From NCBI GenBank assembly GCA_029938605.1, contig JAOZUO010000001.1:21905-85904 (forward strand): a stretch of DNA of 64,000 bases. Reading direction: 5' to 3'. The stretch's first letter is position 1, and every line of letters starts with the position of its first letter. Source of the DNA: Deltaproteobacteria bacterium. Its GTDB lineage: Bacteria > Myxococcota_A > Polyangia > HGW-17 > JAJRWW01. The position numbers and the translations under genes were made by a program. Shown piece after piece: positions 17,688 through 26,084 of this stretch. The notes beneath the pieces were generated by a model. It was not told the origin of the DNA. It saw nothing but the letters and a program-made list of their open reading frames with translations, and did no database searches.

Positions 17688-18305
17688 ATGCATCCAGCGT
17701 TTTTTGATCGGGTCGAGACCATCGTCCTAAGGGATCCCCTGGCGGAGCTTCTGGGCGCCCTGGAGGGCGGGCGCATGGAGCTGCGCTACCTGGACGTAGT
17801 GCACCTGGCGGGACACTCCTGCCCCACCGTGGCCGGGGCCTTCCTCATGGCGGCCCGGGGGCTGGCGGAGCTGTACGGTGACGAGCTCCCTGTGCGGGGT
17901 GACATCGAGGTGGCGCTTGAGCATCCGCAATCGGTGGGCGTCACCGGCGTCCTGGGCAATGTCCTGGGATTCATCACCGGCGCCGCGGCCCAGGGCGGGT
18001 TCCACGGCCTCGGGGGACAGTTCGTTCGCCAAAACCTGCTCTCCTACGAGCAACCCATGGACGGTCTGGTGCGCCTCACCCGGCGAGACACCCGGGGGCG
18101 GGTGACCGTGCGCTACGATCCCACGCACATCCGGCCGGATCCCGCCATGGGAGGATTGCTCGACAGGTGCCTGGGCGGCCAAGCCACGTCCGACGAGCGA
18201 GGCCACTTCGCGCGCCTCTTCCAGGCGCGGGTGAAGACGATCCTCTGCGACCACGCGGACGATCCACGCCTCGTGGTGGTACAGCGATGCGCCCCCGAAG
18301 CGTGA
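17688..18305 (+). CDS. FmdE-like protein
   Basis: This 205-residue cytoplasmic protein is related to the FmdE family (named after subunit E of formylmethanofuran dehydrogenase). The signature is LDVVHLAGHSCPTVAGAFLM, equivalent to the family's GHxCPG-like metal-binding start, followed by VALEHPQSVGVTGVLGNVLG and AAQGGFHGLGGQFVRQNLLS. No methanofuran genes are nearby, so a metal-binding or redox role is only inferred. The stop TGA is in the first unit of a 17-bp tandem repeat. Confidence 0.6.
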   Translation: MHPAFFDRVETIVLRDPLAELLGALEGGRMELRYLDVVHLAGHSCPTVAGAFLMAARGLAELYGDELPVRGDIEVALEHPQSVGVTGVLGNVLGFITGAAAQGGFHGLGGQFVRQNLLSYEQPMDGLVRLTRRDTRGRVTVRYDPTHIRPDPAMGGLLDRCLGGQATSDERGHFARLFQARVKTILCDHADDPRLVVVQRCAPEA

Positions 18306-18381
18306 TCGCCGCGGAGGCGTGATTGCCGCGAAGACGTGAGCACCGCGAAGACGTAAGCGCCGCGAAGACATAAGCGCCCCG
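18297..18381 (+). repeat. 17-bp tandem repeat spanning the FmdE-like gene stop
   Basis: Five diverged 17-bp units (AAGACGTAAGCGCCGCG type) run from 18297 to 18381 and overlap the last codons and stop of the FmdE-like gene. Because 17 is not a multiple of three, the extra copies put TGA/TAA triplets in different frames. Confidence 0.85.
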
Positions 18382-18399
18382 CCCTCGGATCCGGAGAGG

Positions 18400-19467
18400 C
18401 TACATCCACATCATGTAGCAGATGGGAGGGGTGTCAGGCAGGGTGTCGGCGCACATGCCGCCCGAGCAGTCGCGGTCGCCCCGGCAGGGAACGTGGCAGG
18501 TGGGCCAGGCGCGCCCGCCAAAGTCCACGCAGGTCAGACCCGTGGGACAGTCCGCCGGGCAGGAGCAGGGGGTCCCATCGTCGCTCATGTCAAAGCTGGC
18601 CAGGCAGTACGATCCTCCGGCGGCGTCCTGGTAGCACTCGTACCCCGGCTCGCAGCCACCGACGGGGCACTGATCGACGCCCAGCATCGGCTCACACACC
18701 GCATAGGGTCCGTCGTCGGTGAACATGCACTGCTCCTGAGGTCGGCAGTCCGCGTCCACCGAGCAGGTGTGGGCACAGATGGAGAAGGGGCCGGTGAAGC
18801 CCCATTGAGCAAGGCACTCCAGGGAAGCATCGCACTCACAGTTGTACGTGCAATCCGCGCCGAAGCCACCGCCACCGGGCGGGATGGTGCTACAGAAGCA
18901 GTCCGCGTTGCCATCACAGGGGGTGACCTGGAACCCGATCTCCATGGAGGGGACGCCGCTGGTCCGCTCCACCACATGCCAGTCCCCCGAGCCCAGGCTG
19001 GGAAAGGTCAGAATCTCCTCGACGTACATCGCCATGCCGGGGCACTCCACCTGGGGCCCGGTGGTCTCCCAGATCCAGGCGGTGACGTAGATGGTGCGCT
19101 GACTCGGCTCGACGACGTAGTCCACCTGGGCCAGCCGCTGGCAACCACCGATGCGCAAGCCCACAGCTATCCGCGCGGTCTGGCCCTCGCTGATGGGCAA
19201 GTCCTGTATCGCGTACATGCTGTCCACCGACCAGGGCCGCAGCAGCTCGTACTGATCGCTTTCGCAGGTCCCGGAGCCACCGTCGGGCGGAACAATGGCC
19301 GCGTCCACCAAGACGCCGCTGTCGGGTCCCGGATCGACGTTGTTGTTGTTGTTGTCCCCGCCACCGCCACCGATGGTGCGACTACCACAGCCCAGTCCCA
19401 GCAACAGCATCAGCATCAGCCCAACGACCAACCCAAGGCCCACTTCGATCCGATGTCGCCTGAACAT
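18400..19467 (-). CDS. Cys-rich lipoprotein with Asn linker
   Basis: This 355-residue predicted lipoprotein has the signal peptide VVGLMLMLLLGLGCGS and a Gly5/Asn5 linker after the lipobox. The middle part has a beta-like segment (IYVTAWIWETTGPQVECPG). The C-terminal half holds many Cys in short modules (CECDASLECLAQWGF, CSVDADCRPQEQCMF, CPVGGCEPGYECYQD, CPADCPTGLTCVDFG) of the kind common in myxobacterial surface lipoproteins. The binding partner is unknown. It is convergent with the FmdE-like gene. Confidence 0.82.
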   Translation of the reverse strand: MFRRHRIEVGLGLVVGLMLMLLLGLGCGSRTIGGGGGDNNNNNVDPGPDSGVLVDAAIVPPDGGSGTCESDQYELLRPWSVDSMYAIQDLPISEGQTARIAVGLRIGGCQRLAQVDYVVEPSQRTIYVTAWIWETTGPQVECPGMAMYVEEILTFPSLGSGDWHVVERTSGVPSMEIGFQVTPCDGNADCFCSTIPPGGGGFGADCTYNCECDASLECLAQWGFTGPFSICAHTCSVDADCRPQEQCMFTDDGPYAVCEPMLGVDQCPVGGCEPGYECYQDAAGGSYCLASFDMSDDGTPCSCPADCPTGLTCVDFGGRAWPTCHVPCRGDRDCSGGMCADTLPDTPPICYMMWM

Positions 19468-19655
19468 TCGCGGACTCCTTTCTGTGCGTCGCGTCTAACC
19501 GTCGCGTCTATTCGTCGGGGATCACATGCACAAAGAACGCCAGAAACGCCGCACCACAATGGAACTGCAATTTCAGTCAGTTACAGCGCCACACCTGGAG
19601 CAGACCCTCAAGAAACTGAGAGGCGACCTATTGATCCCAACGTTCTATGCCTCAA

Positions 19656-19783
19656 ATACCGCGGGAAAACAACCAACGCAGCTAACCCGCGGTTTTCATA
19701 GATACCGCGGGAAAACAACCAACGCAGCTAACCCGCGGTTTTCATAAATACCGCGGAAAAACAATTGACGCGGTGGTTCCGCG
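19656..19783. repeat. 46-bp-period direct repeats upstream of the DUF234-type ATPase
   Basis: Two identical 45-bp units (19656-19700, 19702-19746) and a third diverged copy (from 19748) precede the ATPase ATG at 19800. Each full unit has an inverted repeat ACCGCGGG / CCCGCGGT around about 20 nt, so the array could form hairpins or be an operator cluster. I see no other feature between 19468 and 19655. Confidence 0.9.
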
Positions 19784-19799
19784 ATCCTAGACTGACACG

Positions 19800-21278
19800 A
19801 TGACGGCTGCGCGAACATTCGTGGGCAGAAAGAGTGAACTCCTCCAGCTGGAGGAGTTCGTCACCGCTCCAGGTCCTGGATTCCTGCACCTGCGAGGACG
19901 TCGCCGAATCGGCAAGTCCTGGCTGCTGACAAAGTGGCTAAGCCGAAGGAAAGGGCTCTATTTCCAGGGCGAGCAGGACAGCTCGACCAAGCAGCTACAG
20001 CAAACACTGGCACGCCTGTGGGACGATCACATCGGCCGCCTGGACCTGAGCCTCATACGCCAGCGCGATCTGAGCTGGGAGATCATTTTCAAGCACATCA
20101 CGAGAACCGCACAGCAGCACCGGGATCAGACCGTCCTGCTCGTGTTCGACGAGATACACTGGATTGCGAAGCGCAACTCCGGATTCGTCAGCAAGGTCAA
20201 GCGAGCCTGGCTTTCCTGGGAAAAGGCCGGAAACATCAAGCTGGTTATCTGCGGGTCGTCCAGCCGTTTCTTCGACGACAAAGTCTCCAAAGCGAGCAGC
20301 ATCCTCCGCGGCCTGAGAACGCAGGCGGACCTATGGGTGAAGCCGTTCAGCCTTCGAGAGGTCAAACAGCACTTCTTTCCCAAATGGACTCCCGAAGAGG
20401 TCTGTCTCCTGTACATGATGATCGGGGGCGTGCCCTACTACCTCAACCAGGTTCCGAGGACCGCAAACTTCATCAACGCCGTCAATCGGGCGTTCTTCAC
20501 CCGAACGACCATCTTTCTGGACGAACTAGACGAGCTCATCACCCTCGAATTCAACCAGACCACGAAAAGCAGGATTCGCCAGATCCTGGCGGCGCTCGGT
20601 CAGGCGGGCCGGACGGTCGCGCGCATCCACCAATCGACCCAGATCCCCGAATCATCTGTCCGGGAAGCCATCACCAAGCTCGTCGACTACGGCCTGGTCT
20701 TCGAAAAGACACCGCGGGGGGCAGGCGCCCGTAAAAACAAATCCCGAACCCAATACTACATGCGAGATTTCTATCTCAACTTCTACTTCTCGGTGCTGGC
20801 GAAACACGAGGCTAAAATCACCGAGAACGTGAAGGCCAACCTGTTCTCCAGGGTTCTCGCGTCCAAGTCCGGCTACTACATCCCCCAATTCACGGGGCTC
20901 GCTTTCGAACTGCTCATCGAGTCCATCATCAGCGGCCGGGCGAGCTCCACTCTGCAAGAGACGATCTTTAGCAAGCTCGGGATTCAGGAGACCGGCTACG
21001 AGTGGGGGCACTTCTGGCAGTGGGGCGAGACGCAGGTCGACCTGATCGTGGAGTCATCGGCCGACCGGGAGTCGCGGGTTCTCGAGGTCAAGTGGCTGAG
21101 CACCGACGCGGACGTGACGCGCGGGTACATCGAGCAGATCCAGGAAAAAGTCTACTATCCGCCCCGTGGCTATCGGATCAGCTACTACCTGGTCCTGTCA
21201 AAACCGCCAACGAGTGGACTCCGAAAAGCCGCTGACGAAAACGACGTCACTCTGATTGGCCTCGGCGATCTGTTTTGA
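19800..21278 (+). CDS. ATPase of the AAA/DUF234 family (archaeal-type)
   Basis: This 492-residue protein has an N-terminal P-loop ATPase domain and a C-terminal DUF234 (PD-(D/E)XK-like) region. The Walker A is GRRRIGKSWLLTK, the Walker B is VLLVFDEIHWIA, and a sensor-like LVICGSSSRFF follows. A winged-helix-like region (IPESSVREAITKLVDYGLVF) precedes the C-terminal block WGETQVDLIVESSADRESRVLEVKW, where D-x(n)-E-V-K fits a nuclease-type core. The family is common in archaea and scattered in bacteria, with unclear function. The 46-bp array directly upstream suggests autoregulation. Its 3' end overlaps the convergent acyl-CoA dehydrogenase gene by 32 bp. Confidence 0.85.
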   Translation: MTAARTFVGRKSELLQLEEFVTAPGPGFLHLRGRRRIGKSWLLTKWLSRRKGLYFQGEQDSSTKQLQQTLARLWDDHIGRLDLSLIRQRDLSWEIIFKHITRTAQQHRDQTVLLVFDEIHWIAKRNSGFVSKVKRAWLSWEKAGNIKLVICGSSSRFFDDKVSKASSILRGLRTQADLWVKPFSLREVKQHFFPKWTPEEVCLLYMMIGGVPYYLNQVPRTANFINAVNRAFFTRTTIFLDELDELITLEFNQTTKSRIRQILAALGQAGRTVARIHQSTQIPESSVREAITKLVDYGLVFEKTPRGAGARKNKSRTQYYMRDFYLNFYFSVLAKHEAKITENVKANLFSRVLASKSGYYIPQFTGLAFELLIESIISGRASSTLQETIFSKLGIQETGYEWGHFWQWGETQVDLIVESSADRESRVLEVKWLSTDADVTRGYIEQIQEKVYYPPRGYRISYYLVLSKPPTSGLRKAADENDVTLIGLGDLF

Positions 21279-22698
21279 TCTTGTACTGAACCGGTGATGC
21301 GGGACCGCACTCACCACCCGAACCGCAGTCGGCGCCCGAGGCGCCCGAGGCGCCCGAGGCGTCCGAGGCGCAGGAGGCGCAGGACGCGCAGCCAGCGCAG
21401 TCAGAACCGAACTCCGCGCCGGTCTGGCTCTCGAAGATGGCCAGTCGGTTGATCTGGTTGGTGCCCTCGTAGATCTGCGTGAGCCGCGCGTCCCGGGCTG
21501 CCTTCTCCACGCTGGCGCTGTGCACGTAGCCGTGGTCCCCCAGCAAGGTCATGGCGGTGCGGCATACCTCCCAGGAGGTGTCCGCGCAGAAGACCTTGGC
21601 GATGGCGCCGGCCGCCCCGAAGGGCAGCCGATACCGGGTGGACTGCCACACCGTGGCCCGCATGGCCGACAACTTCATGAGCATGTCCGCCAGGGTGAGC
21701 TGCACGTCCTGGTAGTCCGACAGGGGGCGGTTGGCCAGCCGCGTCTCGTTGCAGAACCGCGCCGCGTGCTCAAAGGCGCCCCGGGCGATACCCAGGGCCA
21801 TGGCGCCCACCACGGGCCGCGAGAAATTGAGCACGTTGCGGCTGATGGCCCAGCCGGCGCCCACCTCCCCCACCACGCGATCGTCGGGCACGAACACCTC
21901 GTCGAGGATCAGCTCCGAGGCGTCCGCCGCCCGCTGACCCATCTTGCGCTCGTGGCGGCCCACCTCGAAGCCCGCCATGGACTTGTCGAGCAAAAAGCAG
22001 GTCCACGTCTCCACGCCGCACCCCTTCTGGGCGGCAAAGAGCGTCACCCACCGGGCCACAGCGCCGTTGGTGATGAACACCTTGCGTCCGGAGATGCGGA
22101 ACCCGCCGGCCACACGCTCGTAAAAGCACCCCAGCCGAGCCGACCGGGCGCCCTCGGTGTCCTCCACGTCGGAGCCGGCTCCAGGCTCCGTGATGGCAAA
22201 GGCTGCCATGGCCGGCTCGCCCGCTCGGATCTCCCGGTAGATACGCCCCAGCCAATAGAAATAGGCCTTGAGGTCACCCGACACGAACAGCGGCGCGATG
22301 CCCAGCTCGTGAGCCAACAGGGCCAACCCCAGGCCACCGTCCGCCGCGCAGAGCTCCTCGGCCTTGAGGACCGACGGCAACAGCAGCCCCCGCCACACGG
22401 CGGTGATCTGCAGGGTCCCCCAGGGCGGCGGCATGAGCTCGGTCCCAAAGCCCTCCCGGGCCGCGCGCAAAAAGAGCTCAGGAATATCCACGAAGTCCGG
22501 ATCCCGGTCCGCGGCGAGCCCCTGGCACGACAGGTGGACCTCGGCGAAGTCACGGTACCGGTGGCGCAGCCGACGCAAGGGACGCGACAAAGTGTCCGTG
22601 TCATGGTCCCAGATGGGCCGCGCCTCCGTGTCAAAGAGGAGCCGCCCCAGGGGACCGAGGCGCTCCCGGGCTCCAACGGGTCTGATCCCGTCGCTCAT
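21247..22698 (-). CDS. Acyl-CoA dehydrogenase
   Basis: This FAD enzyme oxidises acyl-CoA to enoyl-CoA. It is about 483 residues. Family blocks are AAFAITEPGAGSDVEDTEGA (FAD/acyl region), GRKVFITNGAVARWVTLF, and the C-terminal RLTQIYEGTNQINRLAI, whose Glu is the likely catalytic base. ATG 22698 (MSDGIRPVGARERLG) overlaps the upstream stop as ATGA; the track start at 22902 is a shadow. The C-terminus is an unusual Cys/Ala/Ser/Gly repeat (CASCASCASDASGASGASGA) encoded by 9-12-bp repeats. It is coupled to a second, more divergent acyl-CoA dehydrogenase gene. Confidence 0.93.
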   Translation of the reverse strand: MSDGIRPVGARERLGPLGRLLFDTEARPIWDHDTDTLSRPLRRLRHRYRDFAEVHLSCQGLAADRDPDFVDIPELFLRAAREGFGTELMPPPWGTLQITAVWRGLLLPSVLKAEELCAADGGLGLALLAHELGIAPLFVSGDLKAYFYWLGRIYREIRAGEPAMAAFAITEPGAGSDVEDTEGARSARLGCFYERVAGGFRISGRKVFITNGAVARWVTLFAAQKGCGVETWTCFLLDKSMAGFEVGRHERKMGQRAADASELILDEVFVPDDRVVGEVGAGWAISRNVLNFSRPVVGAMALGIARGAFEHAARFCNETRLANRPLSDYQDVQLTLADMLMKLSAMRATVWQSTRYRLPFGAAGAIAKVFCADTSWEVCRTAMTLLGDHGYVHSASVEKAARDARLTQIYEGTNQINRLAIFESQTGAEFGSDCAGCASCASCASDASGASGASGADCGSGGECGPASPVQYKIKTDRRGQSE

Positions 22699-23870
22699 GA
22701 CACACCTCCAGGATTCGTCGCGCAAAGGAGCCGCAGGGTGTTGGGCTCGATGGCCATGGCCTCGAGGGTCATGGCGTCCCGGAGCCGCTTCTCCAGGCGG
22801 TACTCCTCCATGTAGCCGTAGCCGCCAAGCACCTGGAGGCTGTCGGTGACCGCCCGGCCGCACTCCGCACAGCAACGCAGCTTGGCCGCGAAGGCCCGCC
22901 ACAGTGGCGTCTGGTCCTCGCCGTCGCCGTCACCGCCGGCGTCTGGTACGACGCCCGGGGCCGCGGCCTCCCGGAGCCAGGCCGACGCGGCAGCCACCCG
23001 CGACGCGCTGTCTCCCAGCAAGAGCTGTACGGCGGGGTGATCCTCAATCTGAGCGCCGCCCTGGAACCGCTCCTCGGCGTAGCGCCGGGCCTCCCGCAAG
23101 GCGCCCCGGGCGTTGCCCACGGCCAGGGCGGCCAGGCCGAGCATCAGACGCCGCACATGCGCCTGGGGCGTGGCGGACGCGGACGCGGACGCGAGCCGCC
23201 GAGAAGGCGACACCCCCACGGCATCGAATTGCAGGTGCGCCACCGAGGCCGCGGCCAGGCCCATGCGCGACTCTACCGACGCAGTGGTCAGACCCTCAGC
23301 CTCCGCGGCCACCAGGGCCCGCTCCCAGCCGTGATCCCCCGCGGCGAAGACCACATACCGGCGCGTACCCGGCGCGCCGTACACAAAGTCGCAGGCGCCC
23401 ATGAGCCCCCCCGCGCCGAGGTGCACCGCGCCCGGAGGCGGCGTCTGGAGCCCGGACCAGGACACACGCCACCCCCGACCAAAGAGCGCCACTGCCACGG
23501 GTCCGCCAATCGATTCTTCTCCGACCAGCGCCTCACCGGCCATCTCCTCGCCGACCAGCTCCAGCGCCCCCAGTCCGGCGAAGTGCACGCAGGCCGCCAC
23601 GCCCGCGCACTCCACGGCCAGCTCCTCGAGCACCGCCACCGAGGCGGCGGCCCCCTCCTGTACGCTCGCCCTCCCCCACACACCGTACTCAAAACCCGCG
23701 CCATCCGGATCCGCCGAAGCCAGGATCCCGGCCTCGGCGGCTCGGACCAGCACCCCCTCCAGACCGCCCAGATCTCCGTCCCGCCCCTCGGTGCCCACCA
23801 GGGGCGCCACCTCCCGCCGGGCGAACCGCCGGGCTGTCTCCCGCATGGCGTTGAGCTGCTCGGTGTCCAT
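22695..23870 (-). CDS. Divergent acyl-CoA dehydrogenase-like protein
   Basis: This protein of about 391 residues is related to acyl-CoA dehydrogenases: N-terminal helices (NAMRETARRFARREVAPLVG), a central beta region, and the C-terminal helices with LRDAMTLEAMAIEPNTLRLL and SLQVLGGYGYMEEYRLEKRL, the usual GGxGY block. The middle part is unusually Ala/Gly-rich, and the typical TEPGxGSD motif is not evident, so it may be a non-catalytic or heterodimer partner of the next protein. ATG 23870 (MDTEQLNAMRETARR) is preferred. It is translationally coupled (ATGA) with 21247-22698. Confidence 0.8.
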   Translation of the reverse strand: MDTEQLNAMRETARRFARREVAPLVGTEGRDGDLGGLEGVLVRAAEAGILASADPDGAGFEYGVWGRASVQEGAAASVAVLEELAVECAGVAACVHFAGLGALELVGEEMAGEALVGEESIGGPVAVALFGRGWRVSWSGLQTPPPGAVHLGAGGLMGACDFVYGAPGTRRYVVFAAGDHGWERALVAAEAEGLTTASVESRMGLAAASVAHLQFDAVGVSPSRRLASASASATPQAHVRRLMLGLAALAVGNARGALREARRYAEERFQGGAQIEDHPAVQLLLGDSASRVAAASAWLREAAAPGVVPDAGGDGDGEDQTPLWRAFAAKLRCCAECGRAVTDSLQVLGGYGYMEEYRLEKRLRDAMTLEAMAIEPNTLRLLCATNPGGVS

Positions 23871-23894
23871 GTTTCGTCTCCCGAGTTTCACGTT

Positions 23895-24746
23895 TCAGGT
23901 GAAGGTAACCACGTGCTCCCCAACGCCGTCGACGGGGTCGCTGCCAAGGAACCCCTCCAGGGGCCGCACGTCCCGCTCCACCACCTTGCCCGACGGCAGA
24001 ATACCGCTTCGCTCCAGATAGTACCGCGTCATGAACGGACGGGGCGATACATCCAACTCCCCGATGGCGCCGGCCACCTCATGATCCCCCAGCTCCAGAA
24101 AGCTGCCCAGGGGCCACAGAGCATTTCGCACCATGCCCACCTGCGGGATCACCGTGCGGATCAGCTCACCACCGCGTACCGAGTAGGTCACCAGGGGCTT
24201 TCGATCCGGGCTCACCATGCCGCGCTTGACCACGCGCAGGGTCAGGATGTGCCGTCCGCCCTCGGCGAGCCGGCACTCATAGTGCTCGGGCGTATTGGCG
24301 AAGTGCATGTCAGCCACGAACTTGGTGTAGCCCCACTCCCCGCGCCCGGCGTCCCGGGCCACGGTCCGGGTCACCGGAAGATGCAACACCAAGTTGCCAA
24401 ACCCCGGATACCGCGCCTCCAGCAGCCCCGCCAGAACTCCCGATAGCACCGGTACGGCAGGCCGATCCCCATGCACCGTAGGCACCACCACAGCCACCTC
24501 TCCGTAGGGACCAATGGAGGTATCTACGTAGTTGAAGGCCGCCACCCCCACCATGGCTCGCCCACCGGGCAACCGCACGGGGTGCAATCGGTCCGAAGGC
24601 ATCAGCGCCCGCACCCGATCAAAGTCTGCCGTATGAAACGACACAAACACGTCGTCCCGAAAGTACAGAATCGGCAGGTCAAAGGTCGCGCCCCCCCGCA
24701 CCACCTCCATCCCCGGCCGCGTATTCGCAAAGAAGTCCGACATCAC
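23895..24746 (-). CDS. Acetoacetate decarboxylase-like protein
   Basis: This 283-residue protein fits the acetoacetate decarboxylase family. The likely Schiff-base Lys lies in GRGEWGYTKFVADMHFANT. Further blocks are NYVDTSIGPYGEVAVVVPTV and YPGFGNLVLHLPVTRTVARD, which form the beta-cone fold. It would decarboxylate acetoacetate or a related beta-keto acid. It is first in a minus-strand unit with the two acyl-CoA dehydrogenases, suggesting a shared branched or keto-acid pathway. Substrate identity is an inference. Confidence 0.75.
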   Translation of the reverse strand: MMSDFFANTRPGMEVVRGGATFDLPILYFRDDVFVSFHTADFDRVRALMPSDRLHPVRLPGGRAMVGVAAFNYVDTSIGPYGEVAVVVPTVHGDRPAVPVLSGVLAGLLEARYPGFGNLVLHLPVTRTVARDAGRGEWGYTKFVADMHFANTPEHYECRLAEGGRHILTLRVVKRGMVSPDRKPLVTYSVRGGELIRTVIPQVGMVRNALWPLGSFLELGDHEVAGAIGELDVSPRPFMTRYYLERSGILPSGKVVERDVRPLEGFLGSDPVDGVGEHVVTFT

Positions 24747-24819
24747 TCACTCCATGGGCGCGTTGAACCCGCTCACAAAGTATCACAGCGTCGACAGATC
24801 CGTGTTGGGTCAGAGCCCT

Positions 24820-25998
24820 CTAATTCTCAACAATCGTCACCGGCACAGCGCTGAGCCTCGCGCCAAAGCTAATGGCGTCGGGCTCGCCGTCGCCGTCAGT
24901 GTCGATATCCGGCCGCAGCGCCGAGTTCACGAGCGCGTTGCACTTGAGCTCCGAAACCGTGATCACAGGTGGGTCCACGTCGCCTTCGCACGCGCCCTCC
25001 CCGTTGACAATGGATTCGCAGCCGGGGATGTGCTCGAGCACCACGCAGTTGCCATCAAACAGACTCACCAGAGTCCTTGATTCATCGTTGTCCGGATCGG
25101 ATGAGATGATGTGGTTGATCAACTCAGCCAACCGAGGCAGCAGCTCGTCGTACACCCGCGCATGCGAGATGCAGCCTCCCACGTCGACCTCCTGCCACCC
25201 CGCGGCGGTGACGTCCCCCTGCACGATATATTGGTGGAGTTCCACCAGGACCGTTCCGCCCACATCGGGCCAGGGTATCGGGAACCGCAGAGTACCGGAC
25301 GTGAACGGCCTGCCGTAGAGCCGCTCCGAGTCCGGGCCACACAGGCCCACGTCGACGCTTGCGTCGGGGGCCAGGCGGACCTCATCACTACCGTCGAAGA
25401 CCGGGGTGGCGTCACTCACTCCGGCGAGGAGCTGCACAAGCGACGCGGGGCCGGTATCCGCCGGATAGTCACCAAAAACTCTCGCCACCAGGAGCAGCCT
25501 ACCCGATTCGATATCCAGGGCGATCTCCTGGTCCAGGTCGTTTCGTGTGCGCTCGTTGATCGCGTGGGCTATCAGCCCCCATCTGTTGTCGATCTCGCCG
25601 TCACCATCCAGGTCCACCCCTATGTCCGGCTCCCCGGGATTATAGAAGATTGCACGATACGCGCTCACCAGGAAATCCTGGGGCGCCGAAGCTACCAAGG
25701 CCGGGTCGCAGGCGTCACTGCAATCTGAGCAGCTCCAGTAGGTCTCACAAAGCTCCGCATCGCAGACGCCGTCGACGACGCATCCCATCGGGTAGACGTC
25801 CAAATCCTCGGGCTGACGCGCGTAGCAACGATAGTCCGTCGGACAAGCAAAGGGCTTGCAGACGTACCCTTGCGGGCACGTGTCCCGGTCGCTCGGATGG
25901 CATGAGATCACTCCATCCAGGGAGCTCTCCTCACACCCCGCGGTCACCAGCACTGCACAAATCGTCAGAGAAAAGAGAGAGCCCAATCCAAGGCGCAT
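24820..25998 (-). CDS. Cys-rich lipoprotein, unknown function
   Basis: This predicted lipoprotein of about 392 residues starts at ATG 25998 (or the adjacent 26001) behind GGGGAGG; the track's 89-residue N-terminal extension is not supported. The lipobox is LVTAGCEES. The N-terminal module has about a dozen Cys (CHPSDRDTCPQGYVCKPFAC ... CDAELCETYWSCSDCSDAC). The rest is beta-rich with acidic, calcium-loop-like runs (DIGVDLDGDGEIDN; DIDTDGDGEPDAI). I recognise no family. It lies downstream of the GH5-like gene on the same strand. Confidence 0.75.
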   Translation of the reverse strand: MRLGLGSLFSLTICAVLVTAGCEESSLDGVISCHPSDRDTCPQGYVCKPFACPTDYRCYARQPEDLDVYPMGCVVDGVCDAELCETYWSCSDCSDACDPALVASAPQDFLVSAYRAIFYNPGEPDIGVDLDGDGEIDNRWGLIAHAINERTRNDLDQEIALDIESGRLLLVARVFGDYPADTGPASLVQLLAGVSDATPVFDGSDEVRLAPDASVDVGLCGPDSERLYGRPFTSGTLRFPIPWPDVGGTVLVELHQYIVQGDVTAAGWQEVDVGGCISHARVYDELLPRLAELINHIISSDPDNDESRTLVSLFDGNCVVLEHIPGCESIVNGEGACEGDVDPPVITVSELKCNALVNSALRPDIDTDGDGEPDAISFGARLSAVPVTIVEN

Positions 25999-26084
25999 CA
26001 TAAGTCCTCCCCACAATGTCCATGCTCCCATTAGAGCATGTCTCTCAGTGAAGACCCAGCGAATGCGGATGCGTGGTGCAATAA

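Noticed and set aside
19526-19747. 73-residue ORF over the 46-bp repeats
   Set aside because: It reads through the repeat array and has no recognisable domain or RBS.
19656-19783. CRISPR array
   Set aside because: There is one base between units, so there are no spacers.
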